A stretch of DNA of 64,000 nt. Source: Adiantum capillus-veneris. Its lineage: Eukaryota > Streptophyta > Polypodiopsida > Polypodiales > Pteridaceae. The stretch covers positions 93,396,912 to 93,460,911 of the forward strand of contig CM043963.1 in assembly GCA_014529385.2 (NCBI GenBank), written 5' to 3'. Positions 11,560 through 23,645 of this stretch are shown here, piece by piece (the stretch's first letter is position 1; every line of letters begins with the position of its first letter). A program made the position numbers and the translations under genes. The notes below the pieces were generated by a model. It was given only the letters and a program-made list of their open reading frames with translations. It ran no database searches and was not told the origin of the DNA.

Positions 11560-13400
11560 ATGAGTGGAGCAGATTCTAGTAGAAGAGAAGACCAAAATAG
11601 GGCTAGAGAAGAACGTAGAAAGAGGCGAGAGGAGATAATTGTTCAAGATCTTGCCAATCAACTCGAGCGCGTTAACGCGTTACTTTTAGAACAAGTACCA
11701 GGAGTACTTATTGAGGGATTAAGAGAAGGTAGATTAGTGGGCCAACCCACGCCAGTGAGAGAAATGGTTGACCAACCGTTTAATTTAGACCAGTGTCGGG
11801 ACTTGGGGTTGAGAAATTTATTTGCTTTACCTAGACCACGTGTACTAAATTTTTGGGAAGACCCACTCTTTGAAAATCCGTTAGAACAAATGGCAGTGCC
11901 TGTAGCATGAGCTACGATACGATTGGCAATCTTTACACAGTTTGCAGGACTCTGGGATGAAGACCCGGATGCTCATCTTCAAAAATTTGAAGTAACATGT
12001 GTAGCAAACGAAATTGTGGATAATGATCAAAAACTACATATTTTTCCAGCTACATTTAAGGATGAAGCTGCCAGTTGGTATGGTAATGTACCGGCAGCAA
12101 ATAGGGATACTTACCCTTAGCTAACAACAAACTTTTTAGCAAAGTTTCGCCGTCAGGGATTCCAAGATAGACTCGCTCAACAGTTAGACTATCTTCAGCA
12201 AGGGATCAACAAAAGCATTGATCATTACATCCAAAGGATAGAGACAATAGTAATAAAGATGGGAAATACGGCACCCAATGAGGATACTCAAAAGCGTAGG
12301 CTTGTAGATGGCTTGCGAGATCCGAACGCTCAACAATATGTGAGTTAAAGAAGACCGGCAGACTTAACAGCTGCTAAACAAGAAGCTAGAAATTGGGAAG
12401 AGGTGCAATTAATCCAACAGAGGAGAAGAGAATTGTTTAGTGGACCTAGTATGGTTACTTCTCCCACTATACCGATTCCACAAACTCAAGAGCCTGTATC
12501 TGGTTATGGAGTTACACCACCACAAGTGGTGGTAAATACAAATCAAACTCCTTATTATACTCCAAATCCATATATGACAGCTCCAACATACATGCTGCAG
12601 ACTGGTACACCACCACTACCAGCTCTCACAGAAGAGAGGGTAGTCCAATTAATGACAGTCACAGTTGGAAAATTAAAAGAAGAAATTTTGAGTGCTTTAA
12701 GACCTCAAACAAAAGAAGTATATGCTATAGCTCAACAAGCAGCAGGCCCGTCTATGAGTGCACCTCCAATGAGATCCAATGTGTGGTGTGGGAAGTGCAA
12801 TGGTTACGGCCATTTTGCAACTGAGTGTCCAACTGCATCAAGGGTAGTGCCAGACCAAGTACGTACACTGTTTTGTACTTTTGTCTAAAAAACAATCATG
12901 TGGAAGACAATTGCTTTGTAAAGCAAGCATATGAACGCCGTCAAGCAAAGGCTATGCAAACTAATTATAACTTTATGGGATAGGAGCAATATGACTTACG
13001 AGATAGGTCCACCACCTCAACCTTTTATGCAAAGGGGCCTACCTGAAACATATCAGCAACAATTACAACAAGAAAGACAAGGGTTACCCACACAAGGGAT
13101 ACCACCTACGCCAAGGTTACAAGGACAAATGAGGAGACATTCTCCATATAGACCTCCATTTCGCAGGAATCATTTTTGATACACTAACCCAAATATGGGG
13201 CCATCTAGACCTGTGGTATGCTATAATTGTCAACAGGAAGGGCATATAGCTCCCTATTGCCCCAATCCTCGAAAAAATCAAGACTATATACCATTATGTT
13301 GAATATGTAGCGAGGAGGGTCATTATGAAGATGTATGCCCAAAACGGGTAAATTCATTGCAAAATGACAAAGGGAAACAGAAGGTCGATGAGGGTCCTAG
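11560..13400 (+). pseudogene. Gypsy-1 gag with three CCHC zinc knuckles
   Basis: The frame starts MSGADSSRREDQNRAREERR. A capsid-like retrotransposon gag region follows (FAGLWDEDPDAHLQKFE, then DEAASWYGNV) and runs through TAG at 12118 and TAA near 12347 in the same frame. Three nucleocapsid knuckles of the CX2CX4HX4C form are visible: CGKCNGYGHFATEC near 12790, CYNCQQEGHIAPYC near 13220, and a third near 13300 (ICSEEGHYEDVC), whose first Cys is followed by a TGA. Gag packages element RNA in the cytoplasm. The stops make this copy non-functional. Confidence 0.75.
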
Positions 13401-14332
13401 TACCTCTGCCAATTTAGTAGAGGTTGAACAAGTCCAAGATGCATTCCCTCGTAAACGAAAAGCAAGGAGAGTGACTTTTGCTAAAGAACCTGTGATGGTT
13501 GAGGTAGTTACTCGATCTCAAAAGATGGACCATGATAAAGGGTTTATTGTCCCGAATGTGAATAAGAAAGTTGATAACTCTTCCATAAAACAGTCTGTAG
13601 AATCTCCTGAAGAAGCATCTGAGGATCATTCTGCATATGAATCACTGATTTCTTTTAAGCTACAAGAAAAGGAAGAAATTACAAAATGTATAGCACCTTT
13701 TTCAGAAATATTAGAAACATCTATAGTTCACAGAAAGAGTGTACCAGATACCTTTAATTTATGGGAGTCTATGAAAGATTGTAAAATGTCATTGGACTTG
13801 ACCACTTTAGTAGAGATATCTCCTCTTTGTAAGAAGAAATTATATCATAAGCTCGTACGTAGGAGAGGGAAGAGAAGAAGCTCTAAAATGACAGAGCCAA
13901 TTAAAGAAAAAGGAGTTCAAGTAGTAGATATGTTCATGGATCTAGAAGCACCCACTATTTCCTTGGAAATAGGAAGTCATAGTGTGACGGGAGTGCAATT
14001 AGATGGTGGAGCAGCAGTAAGCTTAATGACTGAGCAAACTATGGGAGAGTTGGGATTAAAACAAGTGGAACCTACAAATATCATCCTACGCTTAGCAGAT
14101 CAACGACGTGTAAAACCTTTAGGGATTTTATAGGGCGTCAAGACTATAGTAGCGGGACTTGAATTTCATGTGAGCTATTTGATAGTCCGACCACATTCGT
14201 ATGGGGCCTCTTTCCCAATATTGTTAGGAAGACCTTGGCTTGTTCAAGCCAGGTGTGTGCAAAGTTGGCAAAAAGGAGTGATTACTATTGGTCCTCGCAA
14301 TGATAGAGTAGAATTGCGAGTTGTCTCTTGAG
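13357..14332 (+). pseudogene. Gypsy-1 gag-protease linker and aspartic protease
   Basis: A lysine/acidic linker (RKRKARRVTFAKEP) leads to a retropepsin-like domain with the active-site segment QLDGGAAVSLM at about 13995 and the flap and C-terminal part FPILLGRPWLVQA near 14215. DGG instead of DSG/DTG is also present in Gypsy-3 and is common in this Gypsy group, so I do not count it as damage. A TAG at 14131 interrupts the domain between the active site and the C-terminal part. Confidence 0.7.
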
Positions 14333-14474
14333 GGAGTATAGAAAATCTACTGTGTCAGAAACGGAAGACAACACAGATTAGAGCGGCGATAAATCAGAGG
14401 ATGAAGAAGCAATTAAACAACGCTTCTCATTAGATACGGATAAATATTCTCGATTTCTGTACAATGGTTACCAT

Positions 14475-15549
14475 ATGCAGATAGAGGATGATTCCATTGG
14501 GACAATCTCCACATCAGAGAGTGTTGGTAATTATGCCCGTCACCTAGGAATGGGTGAATATGAAGTTCATTATTCTTCGGGTTATGATTCTGATAAGGAC
14601 ATTGCACAATGGATGTCCACCTCAGATGAGTGTTTGGCAAATTGTTTTAATATAACTCTGGAGGATGACTTAAAGAATACGGATAAGTCTGAAGGACAAT
14701 CCAGTGCATTAGTAGAAGTAAACGCTATCTGGGAACAATTATTAAAAGAGCGTGAGTTAGCAGATGAAGCTATGGCTCAAGTGCTACAAAAAATAGCCCG
14801 ACTAGAAAGAGAAAAAGGCCAGGCTATTTTAGAGTCTAAGCATATCAAAGAATTATTGAAGCAATGGGAAGATTATTATGAACAGGTAGGTATGGAAGAA
14901 CAGCCAGAGAAATATGGAACCACTGACGTCTCAGAATTCCAGACTGAGAGCTCTTTCATGTCTAAAGTAACACTGGATACCTATATGGTAAATATAGGTA
15001 TCCAGTGTCTCAGAATTCCAGACTGAGAGCTCTTTCATGTCTGAAGTAACACTGGATACCTATATGGTAAATATAGAGGGCTTGTCAACAAAGAGTTATG
15101 AAACTGCGATTGTACCCTATTGTGGGACACAATCGGTGGCTGTTATGAGTGATACAGAGACTAAAACGGAAGATTCTGAATCTCTTATAAATAAACACAA
15201 CTTACTTGAAAATATTGTTTATAAGGAGGACAAACATCCTCTAATCAGGGCTATGCCACGAACACAATCTTCCTTTGTATTATCAAAAGATAATTCAAAT
15301 GTTCAATGGGAAGTGTCAGAAGGAAAATTTTTGACATTGGGAAGCCAATTAAAAGGAGAAGTGTTGGAGCGTTTCAAAGAAGTACTTACAAAGTATCAAC
15401 ATGCTTTTGCATGGTCGTATAAAGACTTACTAGGAGTCAGCCTAAGCTATGTCAACACTATATTGATTTATAACATGGGGCTCGACCTATTTGTCAACGT
15501 CAGCGTTGCACCAATCCTGTTTATGTTGAATTGGTTAAGGCAGAAATAA
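14475..15549 (+). pseudogene. Gypsy-1 protease-RT spacer, broken by a small tandem duplication
   Basis: This is an acidic, coiled-coil-like region (REKGQAILESKHIKELLKQW) between protease and RT. A 79-bp tandem duplication at 14929-15076 puts a stop in frame at 15024. The region ends with the conserved pre-RT segment (HAFAWSYKDLLGV), after which the frame shifts by one near 15470 before the RT domain proper. Confidence 0.65.
14929..15076. repeat. Tandem duplication (79-bp period) with an 11-bp inverted repeat at the junction
   Basis: Copy 1 (14929-14996) and copy 2 (15008-15076) differ at one base (TCTAAAG versus TCTGAAG). CACTGGATACC at 14971-14981 is perfectly complementary in reverse to GGTATCCAGTG at 14997-15007, enclosing a 15-nt loop. 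The inserted 11 bases look copied from the opposite strand. Confidence 0.9.
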
Positions 15550-16700
15550 TGAAACTCTTGGAGGTGGGATTTATCTATGCGGTTGCTTACAGTGATTGGG
15601 TTTCCCCAATTGTGGTAGTACCCAAGAAAAATAAGAAAATCCGTATCTGTGTGGACTATAGAAAACTCAATGGGAAAACTAAGAAAGATCATTTCCCTTT
15701 GCCCTTTACCGATCAAGGTTTAGATCGTGTTGCTGGATATGCCCTTTATTCCTTTATGGATGGGTTTAGTGGCTATAATCAGATTCAAATACATGAAGAT
15801 GATCAGTCAAAAACTACTTCTACTACTGAATGGGGAACATTTGCTTATCGGGTTATGCCATTTGGGCTATGTAATGCCCCGACCACATTCCAACGTGTTA
15901 TGATTGCAGCTTATTAGGATTTTCTACAAAAGTGGATGGAGATTTTCTTAGATGATTTCTCAGTGCAAGGAACTGAAGAGGATATGCCTGAAAAATTGGC
16001 CTTAGTGTTTGAACGTAGCATTGAAATGGGCATTTCTTTAAACCCTGAGAAGTGTGTCTTTGGGATAACCAAAGGGATACTATTGGGGCATGTTGTCTCT
16101 CGAGATGGCATTACGGTTGATGAGAGTAAGGTTAGTAAAATCAAAGATTTGCCAGTACCTCAGAATATTCGTCAACTGCGAGGATTTCTAGGGCATGCAA
16201 ATTACTATAGGAGGTTCATTTTGAACTTTGCTTCAATTGTGGGTCCTCTGACAAATTTACTTAAAAAGGATATGGGTTATGTGTGGAATGACAAATGTCA
16301 AGTTGCATTTGAGGACATTAAAGACCGGTTGATAAAAGCGCCAATTCTAGTGAGTCCTGATTGGACAAAAGAATTTCATATCCATGTTGATGCATCACAT
16401 ACAGCAGTTGGGGATGTATTATGTCAAGCTGATGATAAGAAAGTTGATAATCCAATCTATTATGCTAGTAGGGTCTTAAGTTACCCTGAGCATAATTACA
16501 CTACAACCAAAAAAGAATGCATGTGTATGGTTTTCTCTGTCGATAAATTTCGACATTATCTATTGGGAAATCATTTTGTATTTTATCTAGATCATGCCGC
16601 ATTGAAATACTTGTTAAATAAACCAGAGATTTCTGGAAGAGTGATCCGATGGATGTTACTTTTATAAGAGTTTGACTTTGAGGTAGTTGTACCACCAGGA
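15484..16700 (+). pseudogene. Gypsy-1 reverse transcriptase and RNase H
   Basis: The RT domain shows VVVPKKNKKIRICVDYRKL, FMDGFSGYNQ and MPFGLCNAPTTFQR, and the catalytic segment EIFLDDFSV. RNase H begins with FHIHVDASHTAVG near 16375 and continues to the region before TAA at 16664. TAG at 15915 lies between the fingers/palm and the FLDD motif, so no full-length enzyme is possible. Otherwise the domain is well preserved. Confidence 0.85.
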
Positions 16701-16709
16701 AAGTCACAT

Positions 16710-17081
16710 GTGTTAGCTAGCCATCTTTCTAGATTACTCACTGATGACGTAGAGAGGGGAGTTGATGATGACTTACCTGATGCTAACCTGTTTCTGGTAG
16801 AAAGTGAGCTACCTTGGTATGCCGATATAGCTAACTTTCTTAGCACGTCTGAATATCCTCATAAAGCGACTAAGCATGAAAATAAGAAACTACTTCTTCA
16901 AGCTTGTCATTATTCATTAATGGGGGGTTTCTTATATCGTTGTTTTCATCGTGAAAAAATCTATAGACGATGCTTAAGAGAGGATGAGATTTATCAAGTT
17001 TTAAAGGCATTACATGATGAGCCTTGTGGAGGACATTTTGCGGGGGAATTAACTGCAAGAAAAGTATTGATGGCAGGATAT
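16710..17081 (+). pseudogene. Gypsy-1 integrase N-terminus, cut by Copia-2
   Basis: This follows RNase H and contains the start of the HHCC zinc-binding region (ALHDEPCGGHFAGELTARKV then LMAGY), where Copia-2 is inserted. Reading resumes at 22271. Confidence 0.75.
17077..17081. other. Target-site duplication GATAT, left of Copia-2
   Basis: GATAT before the 5' LTR is repeated exactly at 22266-22270 after the 3' LTR. Confidence 0.9.
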
Positions 17082-17362
17082 TGTAGACATGTAGTAGTGT
17101 TAGTGTGTATACGCGCTTCACCAGGGGCACTTTTCTCCCACTGGGTTTTTCCCCCTAGACATCCGGTGTGAAAGGACACCTTATCTCTTAGGGTTTCATA
17201 TAAGCTTTGTAGCTCTGAGTTTGTATATACACTATTATTCTAATACAGAGAGAGAGAGACTACAGAGATCTCGTACGCAAGCTCTGTGTCTTCTCCTTCT
17301 CCATCTTCTTCCTACTCTGAGTTGTTGTCTTCCTTCTGTTTCCTGTTTCATCATCTTCAACA
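17082..17362 (+). repeat. Copia-2 5' LTR
   Basis: 281 bp. It carries a (GA) run near 17248 one unit longer than in the 3' copy. TATATACACTATTATT near 17224 is a possible TATA region. Confidence 0.95.
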
Positions 17363-17363
17363 A

Positions 17364-17377
17364 TTGGTATCACAGCG
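17364..17377 (+). other. Copia-2 primer-binding site
   Basis: TTGGTATCACAGCG follows the LTR by one base. It matches the usual tRNA-Met site TGGTATCAGAGC except for one G-to-C change. Confidence 0.75.
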
Positions 17378-17761
17378 AGGTGATTTCCAGAGCCTCTACT
17401 TGCGTTTTCATGTCCGCGCGCGCAATCGCAGTTTTCAGGCAGTTTTCGGAAAATTTGCTCGTGGGAGCATCCTCGACGTTCCAGGAGTATTCTGGGAAGG
17501 TGACCTGGGGTTTTACCCCCCTTTCGAAGCCGTTCGAGCCCTCAGAATTTTGTTCTGAGCAGCGTAGCAGAAGTTACTTTTCGGAGGCGTTTAGATCAAG
17601 AGGGTGTGCTTTTTGATAGATTTTCTTCAGGTAAACAGTTCTTTTGGGAAGCAGCTTGTCTTAGCTTTGTGCTGAGATTTTGTGTAGAGTTTTGCTTGCA
17701 TTGGAGAGGAGATTTGTGAATCTCTTGGAGGTTCTTTTTCTCTCTTGTGTGCATCCACAGT

Positions 17762-20700
17762 ATGGCTCAATCTACGGAGAAAGAGATTTTCGGTGCGTTT
17801 ACATCCGAAGACAAATTGGATGGTACCAACTATTCTCTTTGGTCTTTTATGGCCAAAAATATTTTGGTTGGTAAAGGATTGTGGGATTATGTAGCTGGAG
17901 ATGAAGTTCGTCCAGGTAACATTGCACCTGCCACGCCTGGTCGTGGTGCAGTTGTTGGTGCAGGACCCTCACAAGTCACTCCAGAGCAAAAGAGATGGGA
18001 TACTAAAGATGCACAGGCTATGGATGTGATTGCCTTAACCATAAAGAGGATAATCACATCACATATCAGATCTTGCAGAAATTCTGAGGATGCTTGGAAC
18101 ACTCTGCAAGCTATGTTTGGAGGAAGAAACGCTGCCAGAATAGAGTTTTTGAAGAAACAACTTGATAAAATACAGATGGACGAAGGTGACGATATTGTCG
18201 AGCATCTTACAAAAATCAGGGATCTTAAAGAGCAATTTCTTAGCATTGATGAAGTGATTCCAGAGAAGGACTTGGTTTCCAAAACACTCAATTCACTACC
18301 ACCATCTTATTTGACTTTTCAGACTTCTTTGACTCTGTCTTTGCGAGCTAATCCTGAGCCTCTTCATTTTGAAGAGTTAGTGTCTTTGCTATTGCAGGAG
18401 GATCAATCACGTAAGAACAAGTCTTTACAGGTGGATGGTATGGATCATGCTCTTGTTGTACAGAACAAAAACAAGGGTAAAGAGAGTGCTCATTACTCCA
18501 AGTCTAGTGCAGGACAATCTTCAGAGAAGTCTAAAGGTGATTTCGACAAGTCCAAGAAGAAAGGTAAATGTCACTACTGCAAGAAACCTGGTCACTACAT
18601 TAGTAAGTGTAAAAAGCGAATTGCTAAAGAAAAGAAGAAAGAGTCAAGTTTGGTTGTTTCAGCTTCTGGTGATTCTTCTACAGCTAAAGAAGAGTCTGCA
18701 AACTTTGTGCAGGATTATTATGCTTTTGTAGTATGTTCAGATTTTTCTGCTTACAGTGTTGACAAGACACAAATGATTTGGTACTTTGATAGTGGTGCAT
18801 CCAGGCATATTACTTCAAGGAAGGATTTGTTTTGTTCATTGGATGCAGCTCCAGCAGGAAAGAAGGTGACATGTGCAAATAATGCTTCTTATCCAATCAA
18901 AGGCGTTGGTAAGATTTTGATTACCATTTCAGATGGTTCAGATTTATGCTTGCCAGATGTCTTATTTGTTCCAGGGATCAAGAAGAATTTGTTGTCTGTA
19001 TCCTCTCTTGCAAAAAATGGTTTTCGGGTCATTTTTGAGGATGACAGATGTGTTGTACGAGATCGAGAGAATGGTTATTCTCTTATCACTACAGGTACGC
19101 TAGAAAATGGACTATTTGTGCTAGATCGTTATGAAAAGCAGATTCAGGTATGTATTGCAGAAACAAAGACTCAGGCCATGCAGGATGCTGAGTTGTGGCA
19201 TGCTAGATTTGGGCATGTTAGTTATGGCAGTTTGATGACTTTACAACATCATAATATGGTGCATGATTTGTCTTTATTGGAGATGCCACCAAGACATGTA
19301 TGTGAAGGTTGCGTTCTTGGAAAGATGCACAGATTTGCATTTTCGCAGGATGGTTCAGTTAGAGCGACACGAAAGTTGCAGATTGTACACAGTGATGTAT
19401 GTGGTCCTATGAGGACACCATCTATAGGAAACAGCCTTTATTTTGTGACCTTCATTGATGACTTTTCCACGTTTTGTTGGGTGTATCCACTCAAAGCAAA
19501 GTTAGACGTGTTTGCAGTTTTTCAACATTATGTCGCCATGGTTGAAAATGAAACAGGTTGCAAAGTACAGACTCTTCGTACCGATCGAGGAGGTGAATAC
19601 ATGTCAGGTGCATTTAAGGATCTTTTGGGAAAGAAAGGCATTAAACACCAATGCACTATGCCATACACACCACAACAGAATGGTGTTGCAGAAAGGAAGA
19701 ACAGGTCTTTAATGGAGACGGCTAGATGTATGCTCAAGGCTAAGAGTTTGCCTCATAAGCTATGGATGGAGGCAGTTGCTTGTGCCATGTTTTGAACAGG
19801 TGTCCTACTCGTGCCTTGAAGACCATTACTCCATATGAAGCTTGGTATGACAGAAAACCTTCAGTCAGTTATCTTCGTGTTTTTGGTTGTCTTGCTTATG
19901 CTCACATCCCTCAGCAGTTACGTGGGAAGCTTGATGATAAGGCAATCAAATGTATATTTGTGGGGTACAGTAGTGGAAGTAAAGGTTATAGACTTTAAAA
20001 TCCTGCTACAAACAATATTTTTGAAAGTCGTGATGTAATTTTTGCAGAAACTACTGCTCAACCTATGGTTGCTTTTGATGTACCGCATATGCAAACACAT
20101 GATGTATTTGAAGGTGTGCTTCCTTCTTTTGTGGAGAATCAAGAATCACAACAGATTGATAATCTTGATCAATCTTTTGATCAGCATGTGACACCTCATG
20201 ATGTAGAGGAAATTGTGCGTGAAGAGCAAGAAGTTCTCATGGAAGAAAGAACCTTGCCTAAATGGGTTCAGAAAACTTTGCAGGATAGCAAGTTGGATGC
20301 ACCGTTGCCACGAAAAACACGTGCTGGTACTACTTTTGGCAGAGAGCAAGTAGATTTGGCTTGCTTTAGCACTCTTTGTGATGCAGATGAGCCTGATTCA
20401 TTTGAACAAGCTTTAGAGTGTGTTCAGTGGAAAGATGCTATGCAACAAGAAATTGATTCTATTCATAAGAATCATACATGGGATCTAGTGGACTTGCCTA
20501 CAGGTAAAAAGCCTATTGGTACAAAGTGGGTTTTTAAGGTAAAAAGGAAACAAGATGGTACTGTTGAGAGGTACAAAGCAAGGCTTGTAGCAAAAGGCTA
20601 TGCGCAACAGAAAGGCATAGATTATGATGAAACCTTTGCTCCTACTTCTCGTGCGTCCACAGTTAGATCACTAGTTGCAATTGCTGCTCATCATGGTTGG

Positions 20701-21939
20701 AAAGTGCATCAGCTGGATATCAAAACTGCTTTTTTGAATGGTGATTTGCAGGAAGAAGTTTATGTAAGTCAACCAAGTGGTTTTGTTGTAAAAGGTCAAG
20801 AGCAAAAGGTATGTAGATTGCATAAAGCTTTGTATGGTCTCAAACAGGCTCCAAAAGCATGGTATGAGAAGATACATACTTATTTGATTGGCCAGGGATT
20901 TCAGAATAGTCCAACAAAAAGTACTTTGTATGTCAAAAAGAGAGATGGAGTTCTCATTATGCTAACACTTTATGTGGATGATATGCTTCTTACAGGCAAT
21001 ACTGCAGATGAAATTGAAGCGTTTAAAGATGCTTTGAGAAAAACCTTTGAGATGTCTGATCTTGGTTTGCTACATTATTACTTGGGTATTCAGTTTGTGC
21101 AATCAGAGGATGGCATATACATGTTGCAGGCAAAATATTTGCATAAAATTTTGGACAAGTTTGGTATGCAAAATTGTAAGCCAATCTCTACACCCGTAGA
21201 AACTGGATCAAAGTTGAGCATGCACGATGCTGGAGAACCTTTTGATGTACATACTTATGAATTAGTCGTTGGTTGCTTGATATATTTGGTAGGCAACACT
21301 CGTCCAGACATTCAATTTGGGGTTTCACAAGCAAGCAGATTTATGCACAGCCCAGGTATGCATCATTGGCAGGCTGTGAAGCGCATACTTCGTTACCTTT
21401 CAGGTACCCCTAATCTTGCCATGTTCTTTCCAAGGGGGGATATGTATGGAAAGCACAGTTCTATGCAGCTTCTTGGTTACAGCGATTCAGATTGGGCTAG
21501 TGATTTTGACACATGACATTCCACAAGTGGCAATTGTTTTTTATTGGGAAATGCATGTATATCTTGGCTAAGCAAGAAGCAACCCACATTGGCTACATCA
21601 ACTTGTGAAGCTGAGTACAGGGCAGCTTTCACGGCAACAGTTGATTGTGTATGGATACGCAAGTTATTGGCAGATCTTTGTGAGTGTCAACAGGCACCCA
21701 CTACCATTTTCACTGACAGTCAGAGTGCTATGGCAGTTGCAAGGAATCCAGTATTTCATGCAAGAACAAAGCACATAGAGGTTCACTACCACTATGTCAG
21801 GGAAAGGCTACATGCAGGGGAGATCACACTAACTTACTGTCCTACATAGGATAACATTGCAGATCTATTTACGAAGGCGTTATCACGAGAAAAGTTTGAA
21901 GCTTTCCAAAAAGCTTTGGGCTTACTCTCATACAAATGA
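17762..21939 (+). pseudogene. Copia-2 gag-pol polyprotein, four lesions
   Basis: I chose the ATG at 17762 (MAQSTEKEIFGAF); an in-frame ATG five codons earlier is less typical. Gag (UBN2-like, residues ~1-230) ends with an intact knuckle CHYCKKPGHYISKC. Protease has WYFDSGASRH. Integrase has HSDVCGP, RTDRGGEY and NGVAERKN. A one-base loss near 19790 shifts the frame (TTTTGAAC for an expected TTTTTGAAC). TAA lies near 19996, TGA at 21514 (CGA expected) and TAG at 21847 (CAG expected). RT is open with LYVDDMLLTG, and RNase H is split by the last two stops. Preservation is otherwise high, consistent with recent insertion. Confidence 0.9.
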
Positions 21940-21986
21940 TGATCTGCTACCTTGTACGGATTCACACTATCACTACAGGGGGGATT

Positions 21987-22265
21987 TGTAGACATGTAGT
22001 AGTGTTAGTGTGTATACGCGCTTCACCAGGGGCACTTTTCTCCCACTGGGTTTTTCCCCCTGGACATCCGGTGTGAAAGGACACCTTATCTCTTAGGGTT
22101 TCATATAAGCTTTGTAGCTCTGAGTTTGTATATACACTATTATTCTAATACAGAGAGAGAGACTATAGAGATCTCGTACGCAAGCTCTGTTTCTTCTCCT
22201 TCTCCATCTTCTTCCTACTCTGAGTTGTTGTCTTCCTTCTGTTTCCTGTTTCATCATCTTCAATA
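21987..22265 (+). repeat. Copia-2 3' LTR
   Basis: 279-bp partner of the 5' LTR, preceded by a purine tract (ACAGGGGGGATT, 21975-21986) and followed by GATAT. Confidence 0.95.
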
Positions 22266-22270
22266 GATAT

Positions 22271-22345
22271 TGGTAGAGGACTCCTTTACACATTGTAGAA
22301 AGTGTGGTTCTTGAGTTTCTGAAACCATTTTTCCTTTTGCCACGT
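22271..22345 (+). pseudogene. Gypsy-1 integrase zinc finger, remainder
   Basis: After the Copia-2 duplication the Gypsy-1 frame resumes as GYW then, with a stop and one shift, FTHCRKCGS and VSETIFPF. This matches the usual CxxC half of the HHCC finger. Beyond about 22345 the resemblance ends at the junction with a minus-strand element. The exact boundary is uncertain because a minus-strand open frame also runs through this stretch. Confidence 0.45.
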
Positions 22346-22826
22346 TATCTCCATATCTATTGTAATCCTCAGGGTTACTAACTATCAGATAGTGGTTCCC
22401 CTTTTCGTCTCGGAATCTATCTCCATCATCATAGACTCGAATTATCTCCAGTCTCTGAGCCGGCCTTTCTTCAATACAAATACACTTGTGTCCTCGATAG
22501 TCAGAATAAACTAGAACTCCCCTCGAGTTTGTTCCTTCTAAGAAGATTGCAGTGAACTTGGAATCATTCAAAGGATTTAGGGAGGTGCTTCCTCCTGGCA
22601 TTGGTCCATCATAGGTGAAACCTCCTGGCTGTTGACTACCCATCATGAAGAAGGACTTATTGGATGAAGTGTCAGTATCACTACCCTCCTCAATAATCGG
22701 TGCTAGTGGATCTAGCCTTGCCTGAGTTACACTCTCCTCGGTGGACACTAAGCTACCCTGATCACCTTCCACCTTTTGGTCTCTAAAAATGTATCTTTCT
22801 GATCTTAAATTCATCAAACTTGGCAA
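22346..22826 (-). pseudogene. First ORF of the Ogre-like element, truncated, unknown function
   Basis: Open minus-strand frame from MPSLMNLRSERYIFRDQK. It is rich in acidic and Ser residues (EEGSDTDTSSNKSFF) and has a conserved-looking segment (RGVLVYSDYRGHKCICIEER, then VYDDGDRFRDEKGNHYLIV). I recognise no domain. Its position between leader and expected gag-pol suggests ORF1 or a gag N-terminus. A strong donor-like CCAG/GTGAGT lies upstream at about 22857 on this strand, so a spliced start is possible. Confidence 0.4.
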
Positions 22827-23231
22827 TGCAATTTAACACAAATCCAACCACTCACCTGGTAAAGGATCAGTTTCCGAACAACTTCTTGCTTTGCCGCTGA
22901 ATATACCTGTACACAACATTTAATTTCGGCAATCGAATCAAAGCATTTAACCGCTAGAGGTGATTTTAGTAATGATTGGTATAACTGGAGAGTTAACCTC
23001 AACCACTACTGTATTTATACACTTCTGATGTTCTGGATTAGGTCTGCTAATCTGGAACTGTACTTCCCTCGGATGTTGGTCAATTTACCTGAAAAGTCTT
23101 GATTTTGTCTTTGCTCCGTAAAAGGTCAAACAAGGTCCAAATTCACTTCTCAAAGAAGTTATGGAATCCTTAATTCAAATGGAAAATCACTGTATGTCCT
23201 CAGTCAAATTTTCTCTTCCCTAATCCCTAGT

Positions 23232-23645
23232 AGACATCCTACGTGTAGGATGTCTCTTGCTCTATTTTGCCTAGATTTTTGCACTATAGATTCCCCTTGA
23301 TGTGTTGAGTCCACAGCTGTTTTTACTTTTTGATTTGGACACCTATAAGGTGGTCAATGGATCAAAAATCTGTTCCAGCAACCTGATGTTGGTCTGACCA
23401 GTCAAATCAACTCCAATTTGGACCGAAATTGACTAGGAGGCTTGACAACACCCTGCTATGCCCACAGTCAGCTTCTGGCTTCAATTTCATGCATTAGACA
23501 TTCTACGTGTAGCATGTCTAATTGCTCAAAATGGATTCAAATGCAAAGCACAGACTCCCCTTGAGGTGCTGATCACTTTGGTATGCTCAAATTTGGGTTT
23601 GGAGTGCCAGATCACCCAAAACACATCCTACACGTAGGATGTCTT
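23232..23645. repeat. Three repeat units each headed by a near-perfect palindrome
   Basis: Palindromes lie at 23232-23255 (arms AGACATCCTAC and GTAGGATGTCT around GT), 23493-23522 (ATTAGACATTCTAC and GTAGCATGTCTAAT, one mismatch) and 23623-23642 (ACATCCTAC and GTAGGATGT around AC). Each is followed by similar text: TTGCTC or TTTTGGCC, then about 40-50 bp later a CCCCTTGA block (TTCCCCTTGATGT, CTCCCCTTGAGGT, TTCCCCTTGATGT). They lie in the Ogre-like leader. Shorter GACATG(T)C palindromes recur near 24054 and 24101. Confidence 0.8.

Larger units (their letters stand above)
17082..22265 (+). mobile_element. Copia-2: full-length Ty1/Copia retrotransposon, young and nearly intact
   Basis: LTRs of 281 and 279 bp start TGTAGACATG and end TTCAACA (5') or TTCAATA (3'). 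They differ at four bases and by one GA unit, the lowest divergence of the four LTR pairs in the window. Domain order is gag-PR-IN-RT-RH. A 5-bp GATAT duplication flanks it. It is inserted within the integrase zinc finger of Gypsy-1. Only about four disabling changes are visible. Confidence 0.95.
5190..22345 (+). mobile_element. Gypsy-1: decayed Ty3/Gypsy element of the Tat/Athila-like type, split by two Copia insertions
   Basis: The order on the plus strand is an upstream ORF, gag with CCHC knuckles, aspartic protease, reverse transcriptase, RNase H, then the start of integrase. PR-RT-RH-IN order identifies Ty3/Gypsy. Motifs such as FTDQGLDRVAG and MPFGLCNAPTTFQR resemble the non-chromodomain Tat/Athila group. 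Copia-1 interrupts the upstream ORF at 5978/10731 and Copia-2 interrupts integrase at 17081/22271. No LTR of this element is recognisable in the window, and its 3' half is lost where a minus-strand element begins near 22345. The start near 5190 is approximate. Confidence 0.7.

Noticed and set aside
22271-22345. C-terminal extension of the minus-strand Ogre-like ORF through this stretch
   Set aside because: The plus strand fits a Gypsy integrase finger (HCRKC) next to the Copia-2 target duplication, so the minus frame here is probably accidental.
23232-23645. CRISPR-like array
   Set aside because: Only three palindromes at uneven spacing (about 265 and 130 bp), with similar rather than unique intervening sequence, in plant retroelement DNA.
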